DNA of 64,000 nt from contig NC_083578.1 in the NCBI RefSeq assembly GCF_027579695.1, positions 1,148,638 to 1,212,637 on the forward strand. Direction: 5' to 3'. The notes under the pieces were generated by a model, which saw only the letters and a program-made list of their open reading frames with translations, was not told the DNA's origin and ran no database searches. This document shows, in pieces, positions 43,301 to 54,626 of the stretch (position 1 is the stretch's first letter; the number at the start of each line of letters is the position of its first letter). The translations under genes were made by a program, and so were the position numbers. The DNA comes from Neoarius graeffei (taxonomy: Eukaryota; Chordata; Actinopteri; Siluriformes; Ariidae).

Positions 43301-44185
43301 AGGAGGAACGACGCCAACATGGACGCTCAGATCACCACCAGCATGAACCAACACCACGAGTTTAGAACGTCTACGTGTATTCAGGAAGTTAGCGTATTTA
43401 TTGGATATACTGACCTGTCTTTTTGGGGAAATTCACCTGTGTGTGATGTCACACACGTAAAGATTTTCAGAAACTCTTTCAACAACAAAGCCGTCCAGAT
43501 ATTAAGTATGAAGATGGAAAACCTGGACCAAACTGTTCTTAACTAGGAGGGGGAGGGGGAGATGTCAGAGACTACAACGCTTTTATAATCTGCTCACAAG
43601 CCGAAACTCTGAACATCCTGTAGAGTTGATGGAAACTTTGGGTTAGAAACAGAGAGGCGTAGCTCTCGCTAGTTATTATTTATTCAAGAGCTTTTCATGC
43701 ATTAGATATTTTTTCATTGTGGAAGATTAAACTTTGTTGTTGTTTTTAGGATGAGGAGTGAAGATCGCTAATCAGCCATCGAGGTGCTGGTTCATTCCTG
43801 AGGCAAACTGAGGTGTCAATACTTGTTGGTGAATTCCTGTCAGGGTCCAGGTGATACCTTGATACACTGGCAACTTTCTGACACAGTTTGAGTTGCTAAT
43901 AATTGTTTTCTTGTTGCTAATAAAATTGTGGGCCAGTGAGGACTAACTTGCTAACTAGCCACCATCTGCTGGTTGCTACATAGTGCAGTTAGCATTTCAG
44001 CTAAGTGAAATTGTAAGAAATGATAGTCTATCATCATTTATTAAGATCCTAATCTATCACCAGTGGAATATTGGATGGAATTCTGGTCTCGGGTTGGTCA
44101 GATTTGCCCACCAGGGGGTACTGTCGATCTACTGCTCCTAGAGGAAAGTTGCCAGTGTGTCATTAGTCTAAGATCTCTTCCCTGC

Positions 44186-44866
44186 TTATATCACTTGTCA
44201 TTCTCATTGGCTTATCCCTGCAGGTCAGGCTCAGACTGGCTGAGCCGGCTGTCAGTCACCCAGGTGGGCGGGGCGTCACTGTCAGGTTTCCTTGACGTTG
44301 TTATCGTCAGCCGTGAGCCCCTGTCAGAGACAGAGAGCAGCCAGCGGCTCATCACAGCGTCAGATTGGCCTCTTATTAAGGTGCTGGCCAATCAGACGGC
44401 GTCAGTGTCAGCATCAGATGGAGGGGCCTGAGAGTGCCCCCTGCTGACACGTGAATGGGAATTTTCACCTGGAAGCTCAGGGACGCTGCATGACCTGATG
44501 GATTCTTTCACCATCGGCTACATGTTCCAGATCTCGCAGTCCAATTCCAACCTGTCCCAAATCTACCTGCCCCACCTGGGCCTGTCCTAAATCAAACTGC
44601 CTCCTCTGAACCTCACCCAGATCTAAAGAGCCTCTTTGGACCTGCCCTACAATGACTTGGCCCTCATGACCATGTTGGTGATTTGAGCCACCATGACTAT
44701 GCCTCTGTCCACCATCCTGGTGATGACCGCCATGGTGATGACCTTCTTGGCCGTGGTGATGATGATGATGATGATGATGACGATGCTCATTTTCTTCTGG
44801 TGTTGGTGGTTCCTCCTCTGTTTTCTCCTCCTTAGTCCTGTTACATGCTTCCAGGTGATCAGAGCG
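44186..44866 (-). CDS. selenop: selenop coding exon 4: His-rich and Sec-rich tail
   Basis: Acceptor ATCGCAG at 44867. Encodes RSDHLEACNRT, a Glu/Pro linker, the His-rich stretch, a 10-residue repeat block, and the tail with 14 UGA codons from 44479 on. The frame stays open through all UGAs to TAA at 44188-44186. No TAA or TAG occurs before that point, which would be unlikely by chance if the UGAs were ordinary stops. Confidence 0.94.
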
Positions 44867-47800
44867 CTGCGATTCAAACACACTGAGTTAATAAACTGCA
44901 AACATCAGAAATGGTAAGCCCTGTGATGACCTGGCGACTTGTCCAGGGTGTACCCCGCCTTTCGCCCGTGGTCAGCTGGGATAGGCTCCAGCTTGCCTGT
45001 GACCCTGTAGAACAGGATAAAGCAGCTAGAGATAATGAGATGAGATGAGATCAGAAATGGTAGAGATGGGCGTGTCTTTACATTGGACATATGGGTGTGT
45101 CTTTGAATGAGACAGATGGGTGTGTCTTTGAGCCCAAACATGAACTCGGATGCTTCTCTGTAGGAGTAGGTTTATGATTGGGTTCCGAGTTATACTTAGG
45201 CTCGCAACTACTAGCCAGCAAGCTACCATTAGCAGTTAAGACCATGAACAGAAGGCTAGTTTATATAAATTATCTTTTCAAATCAAGACATGCAATTACA
45301 TATATGCCAATGCACGGCTCGAAATTTGCGGTGGTCCGGTCGCCCGAGGCGACTTAATTTGTCATTTGGCGGGTAATTCCTGTCACTAGGCAGCCCGGCT
45401 AGCTAGTTGAAAATAAAAAATATATTTGAAGCGAAGATTCAGACACACCGTCAACTAAAGCCGCCACATATTAAGCGCGTGACGTGTCTGTGTTAATCAA
45501 TGTGTTTATCGGCAGGACGGAAAATACCAAAGAATTCCGAATCATATCATGTACGAGTCAGGCTGTCGTTTTTTCACTACTGCGCATGCATATAACGCAT
45601 CTCGTTGAATATCGCAGTAATCACGTTATCAAATTCAATAGATGTGGCCACATTATCGCCCATTTAAATGCGTGTTTTTGTTGTTGTTTACATTTACATC
45701 TGCCAAAGCTACGTTGCGATGTGGAATTTTCTGAAAGGTGTACAGAAACCGCCAGAGACGGGGACAAAGCGACCTCGGTCTGAAGAAGAGAAAAAGGCCG
45801 CCGATAAAGCGTACGAGAAGGAGAAACGACAAAGGACTTATAAGCAAACGTGGGAGCAGGGTAGGCCTCGGCTGCGATACGATTTTTATGGAATAATTAA
45901 TTTTTTTCAAGTTGATTCCTAGTCAATATGAAGCTCCTAATGCTTTCTCTCTCATAAATGGTTAAATACAGAAAGCATGTTGGACATATTTTGGGTGCTG
46001 TAGTCATGATGGTAAGTATATTTGTTTTCAATACTCATACACCAAGTTGCCAAGTTTTCCAATATATTATTATTTGTTGATATTATATTATGGTGCTCTG
46101 TGTTGTTCTCATTTATGTATTTAACAACAGGATCAAAATACTCAGGTCTTGAAATAAATGCACACTAGTCATGAACAATGGTAACTACTCTCTTTTGTGT
46201 TATTGTTGACAGAAGTAAAATTCATACATGAACAAATTTTGGCGAGTTGATTTTCTGTTTGGCGAGTTACTTTGGAAGGGAACTAGTCCGGCTGGCTGGT
46301 GAAAAAATATATGAATTTCTAGGCCTGCCAGTGGCATCCTTCTTTCTTCTTGAGGACTTTCATATATGGCCTTTAAGACACACCCACTTACAGCTGGTCT
46401 CATTTCCAGAATGGACCCAAAGCCATGCCCACATTTCAAGCTACTGGACCTATAAAATTTGTCCACACAGAACTGCTCACATTTTCATATAGGATCTCAA
46501 AGACACACCCACATTCCCATCTACAGGCTTTGAGATTCACCTCTCAGAGTTCTTCTCAGGGCCATGTATTCTCAATGACACGCCCACTTAGAGCTGGTCA
46601 TATTGTCATACAGTGGTGCTTGAAAGTTTGTGAACCCTTTAGAATTTTCTATATTTCTGCATAAAAATGACCTAAAACATCATCAGATTTTCACACAAGT
46701 CCTAAAAGTAGATAAAGAGAACCCAGTTAAACAAATGAGACAAAAATATTATACTTGGTCATTTATTTATTGAGGAAAATGATCCAATATTACATATCTG
46801 TGAGTGGCAAAAGTATGTGAACCTTTGCTTTCAGTATCTGGTGTGACCCCCTTGTGCAGCAATAACTGCAACTAAACGTTTCCGGTAACTGTTGATCAGT
46901 CCTGCACACTGGCTCGGAGGAATTTTAGCCCATTCCTCAATACAGAACAGCTTCAAATCTGGGATGTTGGTGGGTTTCCTCACATGAACTGCTCGCTTCA
47001 GGTCCTTCCACAACATTTCGATTGGATTAAGGTCAGGACTTTGACCTGGCCATTCCAAAACATTAACTGTATTCTTGTTTAACCATTCTTTGGTAGAACG
47101 ACTTGTGTGCTTAAGGTCGTTGTCTTGCTGCATGACCCACCTTCTCTTGAGATTCAGTTCATGGACAGATGTCCTGACATTTTCCTTTAGAATTCACTGG
47201 TATAATTCAGAATTCATTGTTCCATCAATGATGGCAAGCCGTCCTGGCCCAGATGCAACAAAACAGGCCCAAACCATGATACTACCACCACCATGTTTCA
47301 CAGATGGGATATGGTTCTTATGCTGGAATGCAGTGTTTTCCTTTCTCCAAACATGAGGCTTCTCATTTCAACCAAAATGTTCTATTTTGGTCTCATCCTT
47401 CACAAAACATGTTTCCAATAGCTGTCTGGCTTGTCCACGTGATATTTAGCAAACTGCAGATGAGCAGCAATGTTCTTTTTGGAGAGTAGTGGCTTTCTCC
47501 TTGCAACCCTGCCAAGCACACCATTGTTGTTCAGTGTTCTCCTGATGGTGGACTCATGAACATTAATATTAACCAACGTGAGAGAGGCCTTCAGTTGCTT
47601 AGAAGTTACCCTGGGGTCCTTTGTGACCTCACCGACTATTACACGCCTTGCTCTTGGAGTGATCTTTGTTGGTTGATCACTCCTGGGGAGGGTAACAATG
47701 GTTTTAAATTTCCTGCATTTGTACACAATCTGTCTGACTGTGGATGGGTGGAGTCCAAACTCTTTAGAGATGGTTTTGTAACCTTTTCCAGCCTGATGAG

Positions 47801-49250
47801 CATCAACAATGCTGTTTCTGAGGTCCTCAGAAATCTCCTTTGTTCGTACTATTATACACTTCCACAAACATGTGTTGTGAAGATCAGACTTTGATAGATC
47901 CCTGTTCTTTAAATAAAACAGGGTGCCCACTCACACCTGATTGTCATCCCATTGATTGAAAACACCTGACTCTATTTTCACCTTCAAATTAACTATTAAT
48001 CCTAGAGGTTCACATACTTTTGCCACTCACAGATATGTAATATTGGATCATTTTCCTCAATAAATAAATGACCATGTATAATATTTTTGTCTTATTTGTT
48101 TAACTGGGTTCTCTTTACCTACTTTTAGGACTTGTGTGACAATCTGATGATGTTTTAGGTCATATTTATGCAGAAATATAGAAAATTCTAAAGGGTTCAC
48201 AAACTTTCAAGCACCACTGTATGTGGACCCAAAGACATTACCACATTCCCATTTATGGACTTTAGGACACACCCAATCAGAGCTGTTCTTATTTGCATAT
48301 TCCCACTCAATGACACACCCACATGGCCATCTATTCATCTATCTGCAAACAAACTGTGTTAGTTCTCATGCCTGCTGCTTCCAGCCAATCAGAAGTGTGT
48401 GTAGTGGAGTGTGGTGATGGTTTACCTCCAGCTCGCAGTCTCCACACATGGCAGTGCAGTAGGCGTTTCTGATGGCCTCCTCCACATGCGGCTGGCTCAG
48501 AATCGTATACGGCAGAGACAGGTGATGTGTGAGACGTCCACATCTAAAACCAGTACAGTGGGGATTTATTTAAACATGCAGTTTATCTCAAGCTAACTCT
48601 GAGGCTACAGCTCCAGAAACATAACCTCAGGCTTCATAAAGTGGATCTAAGGTACGTAGCAAATAAGAGAAGCAAACCTGTCATAGATCAGGAAGTCGTC
48701 CTTCTCAACGTTGGCTATGCTCCACACGTCAGGATCTTCAGGGTTCTGCTTGTATAGAGAGATGTTATCTGAGAGTTTATTCTCAAGCAGAGAGTGAAGA
48801 CGGCGTGAGGTTTCATCCTGGCTGTTCACTACCATGTACGTGATGTTTACAAAGCCTGCATCCTCCAGTTTCTGCCGCAACGCGTCCAATCTGCAGAGAA
48901 ATCAACACAAGTAAACATGACATCAGGCCAAGAACATGTTTCACAATTTGACCTCTGAGCTGAGGACATGAGACGTTTCTTTATGATAGCACTGTGTGGA
49001 GACCTCTGTCCTGTAACCGTGTGTGTGTGTGTGTGTGTGTGAGAGACCTGGCCGCCTGTGACAGGCAGAGCAATCAGCTGGCCTGGAGGAAGGCCACCAC
49101 AGTCACTCGGCCCAGGCTGTCCTTCAGCGGCTCCACCTCGCCGATCTTCCACACGGCCGCAGGTTTACATCTCGCTCCGTCCGTCTCACTCTCACCCCGA
49201 CAGCCCACCAACAGGCCGGCCAGCAGGGTGAGACTGAGAAACCTCCACAT
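44186..49250 (-). CDS. selenop: Selenoprotein P, complete, 15 in-frame UGA (Sec) codons
   Basis: Secreted plasma selenium carrier and thiol redox protein. Coding parts on the - strand: 49250-49048, 48890-48678, 48543-48426 and 44866-44186. Junctions are GT/AG and in phase: 1215 nt, 404 residues plus TAA. Visible: a signal peptide (MWRFLSLTLLAGLLVGC), thioredoxin-like domain with Sec59 in U-L-L-C (UxxC redox motif), FLIYDRCGRL across an exon junction, a His-rich segment with nine His in a row (208-216), four 10-residue repeats (about 243-290), then a Sec-rich tail with Sec at 308, 312, 329, 331, 333, 347, 359, 373, 375, 383, 390, 392, 399 and 401. The tail aligns with mammalian SELENOP around LCLUQGLTADDN and UEU. 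Two SECIS elements follow in the 3' UTR. Conventional gene prediction would stop at the first UGA. SELENOP beside GHR fits known vertebrate synteny. Confidence 0.96.
44917..45049 (+). mobile_element. 5'-truncated SINE next to the selenop last-exon acceptor
   Basis: Only the 3' 133 bp of the tRNA-derived SINE is present. The perfect 13-bp duplication ATCAGAAATGGTA (44904-44916 and 45050-45062) shows the truncation happened at insertion. It lies 50 bp upstream (in mRNA sense) of the exon 4 acceptor, in the branch-point zone. Confidence 0.9.
45312..46326 (+). mobile_element. hAT-like element, internally deleted, with first exon of its protein
   Basis: Ends ACGGCTCGAAATT and the complement of AGGCCTAGAAATT are related inverted repeats, with imperfect 8-bp flanks (GCCAATGC and GCCAGTGG). 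A frame from 45720 reads MWNFLKGVQKPPETGTKRPR, then YEKEKRQRTYKQTW, and stops at a splice-like CAGG|GTAGGC. It resembles the start of ZNF862-like hAT proteins. It lies in selenop intron 4. Confidence 0.5.
46611..48219 (-). mobile_element. Tc1-like transposon, family B copy 2, inactive
   Basis: Complete ends CAGTGGTGCTTGAAA and TTTCAAGCACCACTG at a TA target in the last selenop intron. Transposase segments 47930-47400 (helix-turn-helix, [14 protein letters not shown]) and 47133-46831 ([20 protein letters not shown]) are separated by frame damage. It shares a CAG-TGA stop with copy 3 where copy 1 reads CAG-CAA. Confidence 0.9.
48426..48543 (-). CDS. selenop: selenop coding exon 3: end of thioredoxin-like domain
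   Basis: Acceptor TTTTAG, donor GGAG|GTAAAC. It encodes CGRLTHHLSLPYTILSQPHV and then EEAIRNAYCTAMCGDCELE, with the conserved Cys cluster of the family. Confidence 0.94.
48678..48890 (-). CDS. selenop: selenop coding exon 2: thioredoxin-like fold
   Basis: Acceptor CTGCAG, donor ACAG|GTTTGC. Encodes LDALRQKLEDAGFVNITYMVVN, then DVWSIANVEKDDFLIYDR. The pattern matches the SELENOP thioredoxin-like domain, and NIT is a possible N-glycosylation site. Confidence 0.95.
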
Positions 49251-49280
49251 CGCTCCTCCCCACCAACACACACACTGCGT
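49048..49280 (-). CDS. selenop: selenop coding exon 1: signal peptide and UxxC motif
   Basis: Acceptor TTGTAG at 49281-49286, ATG at 49250-49248, donor CCAG|GTCTCT at 49048. The in-frame TGA at 49076-49074 encodes Sec59, followed by Leu-Leu-Cys. The sequence around it (VVAFLQAS-U-LLC) is the family's N-terminal redox site. Intron 2 begins with a (CA)n run on the - strand. Confidence 0.95.
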
Positions 49281-49289
49281 CTACAACAC

Positions 49290-49955
49290 ACACACAAACA
49301 GAAGGATTAAAGTCTCCCCTGGACACTGTAGATGTGTTCCTGTATCCAGCTTTACGCTGGAGGATTTCTGGAGCCAAGGTTCCTGTCGCAGAGAAAATTC
49401 ACACTTCAGAGACAAATTTTCATCATAAGCCTTAAAATGCATCATGTGATGCTCACTGGAGTGCTGTTACAATACTCGTCTAAAATCCACCAATAGGAGG
49501 CCAGTGGCGGAGGAGAAGGCGGAGCTGGACAAAAGAAATCTAAAGTTTCATCGCAGGCATGAGGTCATATTTATTTTAGAGGTGAACTTGACCAATGGCA
49601 AGGACAATGTGTGTGGTGAGCAGATCAGGGAGGCACAACATGACATAAAATGATTGGCTTTTTTTTTTTGTCCCTCCCACAATTCTAAACTGGCGTAATA
49701 ATAAAATCTGTGCACTTTAGTGCAGTGGAACAAAACATTTCTCATCTAAAGTTCTGAGTCGAGATGAACCTGAACAAAGTCAGATTTACATTAAAATTGT
49801 TAAATAAAATATTTAACAATTGTTAATTATTATTATTGTTGTTATTATTGTACATTATTTGCAATTAAATTTGCATTACAAAAAAAAGAAAATGGTAATG
49901 AAAATAAATTTACACCTAATTTTCTGTTTGTATAATTTGAAATATATTTACATGC
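49290..49955 (-). other. selenop intron 1 sequence, nothing recognised
   Basis: AT-rich intronic DNA without a supported exon. A SINE follows at 49958. Confidence 0.3.
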
Positions 49956-49957
49956 AG

Positions 49958-50334
49958 GGCGGCACGGTGGTGTAGTGGTTAGCGCTGTCGCCTCACAGCA
50001 AGAAGGTCCTGGGTTCGAACCCCGGGTCCGGCGAGGGCCTTTCTGTGTGGAGTTTGCATGTTCTCCCCGTGTCCGCGTGGGTTTCCTCCGGGTGCTCCGG
50101 TTTCCCCCACAGTCCAAAGACATGCAGGTTAGGTTAACTGGTGACTCTAAATTGAGCGTAGGTGTGAATGTGAGTGTGAATGGTTGTCTGTGTCTATGTG
50201 TCAGCCCTGTGATGACCTGGCGACTTGTCCAGGGTGTACCCTGCCTTTCGCCCGTAGTCAGCTGGGATAGGCTCCAGCTTGCCTGCGACCCTGTAGAAGG
50301 ATAAAGCGGCTAGAGATAATGAGATGAGATGAGA
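49958..50334 (+). mobile_element. tRNA-derived SINE in selenop intron 1
   Basis: Full-length copy with A and B boxes (TGGTGTAGTGG, GGTTCGAACCC) and a GATGA tail. The flanking duplication is not clear. Confidence 0.88.
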
Positions 50335-50564
50335 TATTTCTCTTTATTTTTTATCCACACTGTTATTCCCAGGTTATATAATCCATAAAACCAGATGATT
50401 TATGAAGTACATATTATTTATACTGCTGTTCCAGTGATTTAAAGCTCAACACGGCATGGATTAACACTCAAAAATACTGCTGATGTTAATGAATAATAAT
50501 ATTACATACTGTTTCCTTTATCATAAATATAAGAAAACGTTAAGAGAATAATATCCAGTCTTAC

Positions 50565-50690
50565 GTGTTGTTGTTTTTTTCCCACACGAGTCTTCAGTCA
50601 GTGCAGATTCTCTCTCCAGTTGTCTGAGATCAATAAAAACATACCTCCACCCTGGTCCTATTTATACCCCACTTGTTTTTCAGAACTAGG
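50565..50690 (-). promoter_or_regulatory. selenop: selenop promoter (TATA box) and untranslated first exon
   Basis: GGGGTATAAATAGGACC on the - strand places a TATA box at 50666-50659. The expected start is near 50632. An untranslated exon would end at the donor CAC|GTAAGA (50565). An untranslated first exon before the ATG exon is usual for SELENOP. Upstream TGAAAAACAAG could bind FOX factors, but that is only a guess. Confidence 0.65.
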
Positions 50691-50699
50691 ACAAAGTTC

Positions 50700-52010
50700 T
50701 CCACAAGCTCCGCCCACATTCCCTCCCAAAACTCAGTGAGAATCACATAAACACAAGTTTAAATGTGTTTCAGGAATTTTAACTAAACATGCAAACACCC
50801 ACCATCTTAAATGGTCGTATTTCCAGTGTTTGTTGTTTTCATCAGTTTTATCATTAAAGTTTGGGTATAAAAAAAGTAGCTAAAGGCATCAGACTGAGAT
50901 CCAACTTTATCCATCAGTAGTGTAACAAACATCTACATAAATCCACAGATGTTTTTCTTTTATTGTCCCATTAACTCTGTATAACTCATTACTGCTGTGT
51001 TCGTTATCTTATAAACACACACAAGTAGACGTGAGCCTGCGTGCTGTGACTTGTTGATTTATTCTGTAATAACCTCGAACCTTGAATCTCGTCCTGCTGG
51101 TTTTTGTGTATTTTTCTGCTCCACTGCACTCTTTGGAGTCGAGTCAGCACTTTTCCTGCTGTGGTGAAACTTTTTAGTTCCTGTGCCAAGTGTAGACTCA
51201 AAGTTTGTCTTTACAGGAGGAAAATGATTAACAAAACGCAAAACCATACATACTTATAAAAACAATAAACTCTTCTGGGTTATCATATATCACACATCAT
51301 CCACGTCTACAGCAGAAACAGCTATCTGTCGGTTTCACCGCTATATTATCATTTTTTGTTTGAAAGATATTTTGTTGTTTTTATAAATGCATGAAGTTCT
51401 AATGTTGATTTTTAGAAAATGCATTATAGATTTTAGCAGGACTGACGTTATTCAATCTTACAAAGAATTTCATTTCCATGTTGAACCAAAGCATTTTGGT
51501 GTGTTATTACTCTTTCAAGCGTCGTCTCTTTGGGAGAACCCTTATCTCAAAAATCCCAGTAATCCAGACTATCCAGGCCTCCTGCTGCTGAAGTGAACAC
51601 TGTCCACAAGAACATAGTGTGTGTTCCTTTAAAAGTTCCACATAGAACTCTACAAAGTATTTTTATCTAAGTAGAACCTCTTTAATCGCAAGTCTGTGTT
51701 TGCTAACAGCACATATTTATGTATATTGTGGCTTTGTGTGATTTCACGATTGCCATGTTTTGATAAATAGTAACACACGATTTACACAAATGCCTTTAAT
51801 CTTTAATAGAACTGTATATAAATCTGAAAAGTTCCCTGTTCTGTGTATACAGTAGTGAAAGTGCAGCTTGGCTTCACACTGACTTGTATTTTTGAACCCT
51901 TTCATGCTCTGACTCGTCTTTAGATTTGTTTACAGTTCGACTTTGGAGTGTGTGGTGATGGTGTTAGTTCACCATCAGCGTGACTGATAACGGCACTTTA
52001 TTAAACACCA
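50700..52010. other. Upstream region of selenop, nothing recognised
   Basis: AT-rich intergenic DNA. Short frames at 51004-51247 and 51387-51596 show no family motifs. Confidence 0.3.
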
Positions 52011-52012
52011 CA

Positions 52013-52997
52013 TAGAGTAGAGTGGGGGGGAAAAGCCCCCCCCTTAAGGAAAATTCAGTTTTTCTCCAAGTTGAAATTACCATGTGTTTAGTTTTAATCA
52101 TAGTTTTTGACAACAGTGACATGAACAATAATGCCACCTAAAGTTTGCCTAAAGTTAATACTTAATTTGTTTTTTTTTTTAACAAAAACAAACATTGTGC
52201 CAAGGGGCCTTTTACCCCCCCAGTGGGGTAAAAGGCCCCCTGAGGTGGGGCAATAGGCCCCCTCACTCAAAAAAAGCTGTTTGGATAGCAAAAGTGTTTA
52301 CTTAAGCCTATAATGTGAAACAAGAAAATATCCCTGAATTAATGAATAGATGCATTATTTTATTATTTTTCGCATTTTAATTTCAATATAATTTTGTGTG
52401 GATTGAACATGAATTAACAAAGAACAAGTGCATCAATAAATAATGCTAATATTAATATTTTTTTAATATTAAGTTCAAATTACTTGCTTTACTCAACCAG
52501 GTAAGCGAGATGTTATTAAAACTATGTATCTGCTATTCAGAAATGTATGAAATACAGTCATTATGATAAAAGGAAACGATGCCCCCTGGGGGCCATTTAC
52601 CCCGCCATTAAGGGGGCGTTTTACCCCACAGACTACACTTTTACAAAAAAGGGTCTTACTTTCAAAATGTGATTCAACTTTTTATACCTAATGTATTTTT
52701 TTAACGTACTGACTTGTCTACTCATACCACATACACAGCTGTGATATCTGACGAAATAGCAGCCAGCTAAATACAGTTTTACTGATATCTGAAAATTATA
52801 TCACTTACCATGAAATTTGATTTCTCTCCGCTGCGTTGCTGATATGCGATCCACAGTGGATATTTGTATATCCCCGTTGTCAAGCCAGTCCATAGCAACA
52901 ATAGAAATGTAACTTTGTGCCATCTGGTGGTTATTTTGGGTAAAACAGGCCGGGGGCGTATTACCCCACGGGGGCTTTTTCCCCCCACTCTACTCTA
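52013..52997. mobile_element. 985-bp terminal-inverted-repeat element with G-run blocks
   Basis: Ends TAGAGTAGAGTGGGGGG and its complement CCCCCCACTCTACTCTA are perfect 17-bp inverted repeats, extended by AAAAGCCCCC. ACA flanks both sides (52010-52012 and 52998-53000). GGGGTAAAAGGCCCC-type blocks recur at 52020-52045, 52205-52262, 52580-52630 and 52935-52980 in both orientations. No coding frame. Superfamily not recognised. Confidence 0.75.
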
Positions 52998-53009
52998 ACA
53001 AGGAGCTCT

Positions 53010-53580
53010 CTGACTAGTCTGGCTAACGCGACTGCAAAGCTCTACGAGCTATTGGTCTGGCCAAGATATTCAGCCCAACCGTTTCCCAAAGCGCGTGGTT
53101 GACCCGCCTCCCTGAAATGCCTCAGTTTGCTACTGGTCGAAGCCAGAAAAGGCTGTGACGAAGCTTTCCTCTGACGTATGTGACGCGACGATAGGATTCT
53201 CGCTGAGCCCCATTGATTTGGCTACTAGCGGGGCTAAGTGGTAGATTAAACTCTTACCGAAGCCGGTCGGGAGCAAGGCGAAAACGTCCTTCCTTTCAAT
53301 AAATACCTCCAGGGCTGCTCTTTGCTCCGTTTTCAATGAGAACTTCCCGTTGAATGCTTTCAATACAGCATGATTCTGTAAACAATCTATGGCTTCCGGT
53401 CGCAGTTCTACTACGTCACTGCCTTGAAGACGCCTCTACCCAGGGCCGTTGGAGATGCTCAAAGTTGATTGGCTCCCGATTTTTCCGGAGCTTGGAAATG
53501 CTGGAGATAACTTGTCTGGCCAGACTAAGCTCACAACAGGCCCTCGTGTTGCGTCACGCTTAGGATGGGCGGGCCCAGGC
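53010..53580. mobile_element. Short transposon fragment carrying a RecQ-like helicase start
   Basis: The segment is GC-richer than its surroundings. The weak end similarity TAGTCTGGCTAACGCG / TAGCCTGGGCCCGCCC suggests inverted repeats. The only coding remnant is the helicase frame on the - strand. Boundaries are approximate. Confidence 0.4.
53130..53363 (-). pseudogene. RecQ-family helicase N-terminal fragment
   Basis: FSLKTEQRAALEVFIERKDV, then FALLPTGFGKSLIYHLAPL, shows the Q-motif-like start and Walker A (TGFGKS) of RecQ-like DNA helicases. The DEAH box and helicase C domain are absent. Similar helicase frames are carried by fish DNA transposons, so I read this as transposon-derived, not a host gene. 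Confidence 0.6.
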
Positions 53581-53909
53581 TACTCTCTGACACCTTATCT
53601 GATTTTAATCCACATTATATTTGTTTATTTATGATCTTATCATCATTATCATCATCACAGTATAAAAAAAAGCAAATACCGTATTACCAAAATCTCTGGT
53701 GCTCTTATTAGAACATCAGTCAAAGCCAGCTCTAGGTCTTTGGCTGCCCTAGGCGAGATTGAGTTTTGGCACCCCCCCCCCCCCCCCCCCAAAAAAAAAA
53801 AAAAAAACCTCTAATAACATCTAAATAACACTTTAATCTAATCACTCTATTCTATTACTATTAAACAATGTACGGTGCATGGACAATAAACAAGAAGTCA
53901 TTTTTATCT

Positions 53910-54284
53910 CATCTCATCTCATTATCTGTAGCCGCTTTATCCTTCTACAGGGTCACAGGCGAGCTGGATCCTATCCCAGCTGACTACGGGCGAAAGGCGG
54001 GGTACACCCTGGACAAGTCGCCAGGTCATCACAGGGCTGACACATAGACACAGACAACCATTCACACTCACATTCACACCTACGCTCAATTTAGAGTCAC
54101 CAGTTAACCTAACCTGCATGTCTTTGGACTGTGGGGGAAACCGGAGCACCCGGAGGAAACCCACGCGGACACGGGGAGAACATGCAAACTCCGCACAGAA
54201 AGGCCCTCGCCGGCCACGGGGCTCGAACCCAGGACCTTCTTGCTGTGAGGCGACAGCGCTAACCACTACACCACCGTGCCGCCC
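53910..54284 (-). mobile_element. tRNA-derived SINE inside the hAT element
   Basis: Flanked by the 14-bp duplication AGTCATTTTTATCT. Full length, - strand. Confidence 0.9.
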
Positions 54285-54626
54285 AGTCATTTTTATCTTT
54301 TTCATTATTGTTATTATTGTTATCATTATTCACATAAAGTGTCACAAAGTAAAATGACCACACAAATTCAATACATATCTCCATATAATGGGCAAAAACT
54401 CTTCCGCACCCTGTTCAAAGTGTAGTGCATGGACAATAAACAAGAAATTATTTTTAGTTTCTTTTTTGCTATTAAAAGTTAAGTCATCTCTGAAGAATTA
54501 ACAAATTAAATGAATAAAAAATTCTACAATTCTAAATTGTGCAAACTTAAGCACCCTGTTAGGACATCAATGGGCTGTATTTTCAAACAAAAGTGCTATT
54601 ATGGGTACTTTGTTATTGAAGTAACA

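Noticed and set aside
43319..43546. 75-residue frame on the + strand
   Set aside because: It lies opposite the selenop 3' UTR, has no motif and no visible splice partner.
43640..43700. Eight-base stem AGCTCTTG/CGAGAGCT preceded by ATGA
   Set aside because: It lacks the 3' GA of the SECIS quartet, so it is a plain hairpin at most.
26000..44000. ccdc152, expected between ghr and selenop by mammalian synteny
   Set aside because: No coiled-coil exon could be recognised by eye on either strand. Small exons may have been missed, so absence is not claimed.
44101..44175. A further SECIS candidate (ATGA at 44164-44161, AA nine bases on)
   Set aside because: The helix is poor and no properly spaced GA partner is found. 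The two downstream elements fit far better.
45720..45860. Possible host gene first exon (MWNFLKGVQ...)
   Set aside because: It sits between hAT-like terminal repeats and resembles hAT-derived proteins, so it is treated as part of that element.
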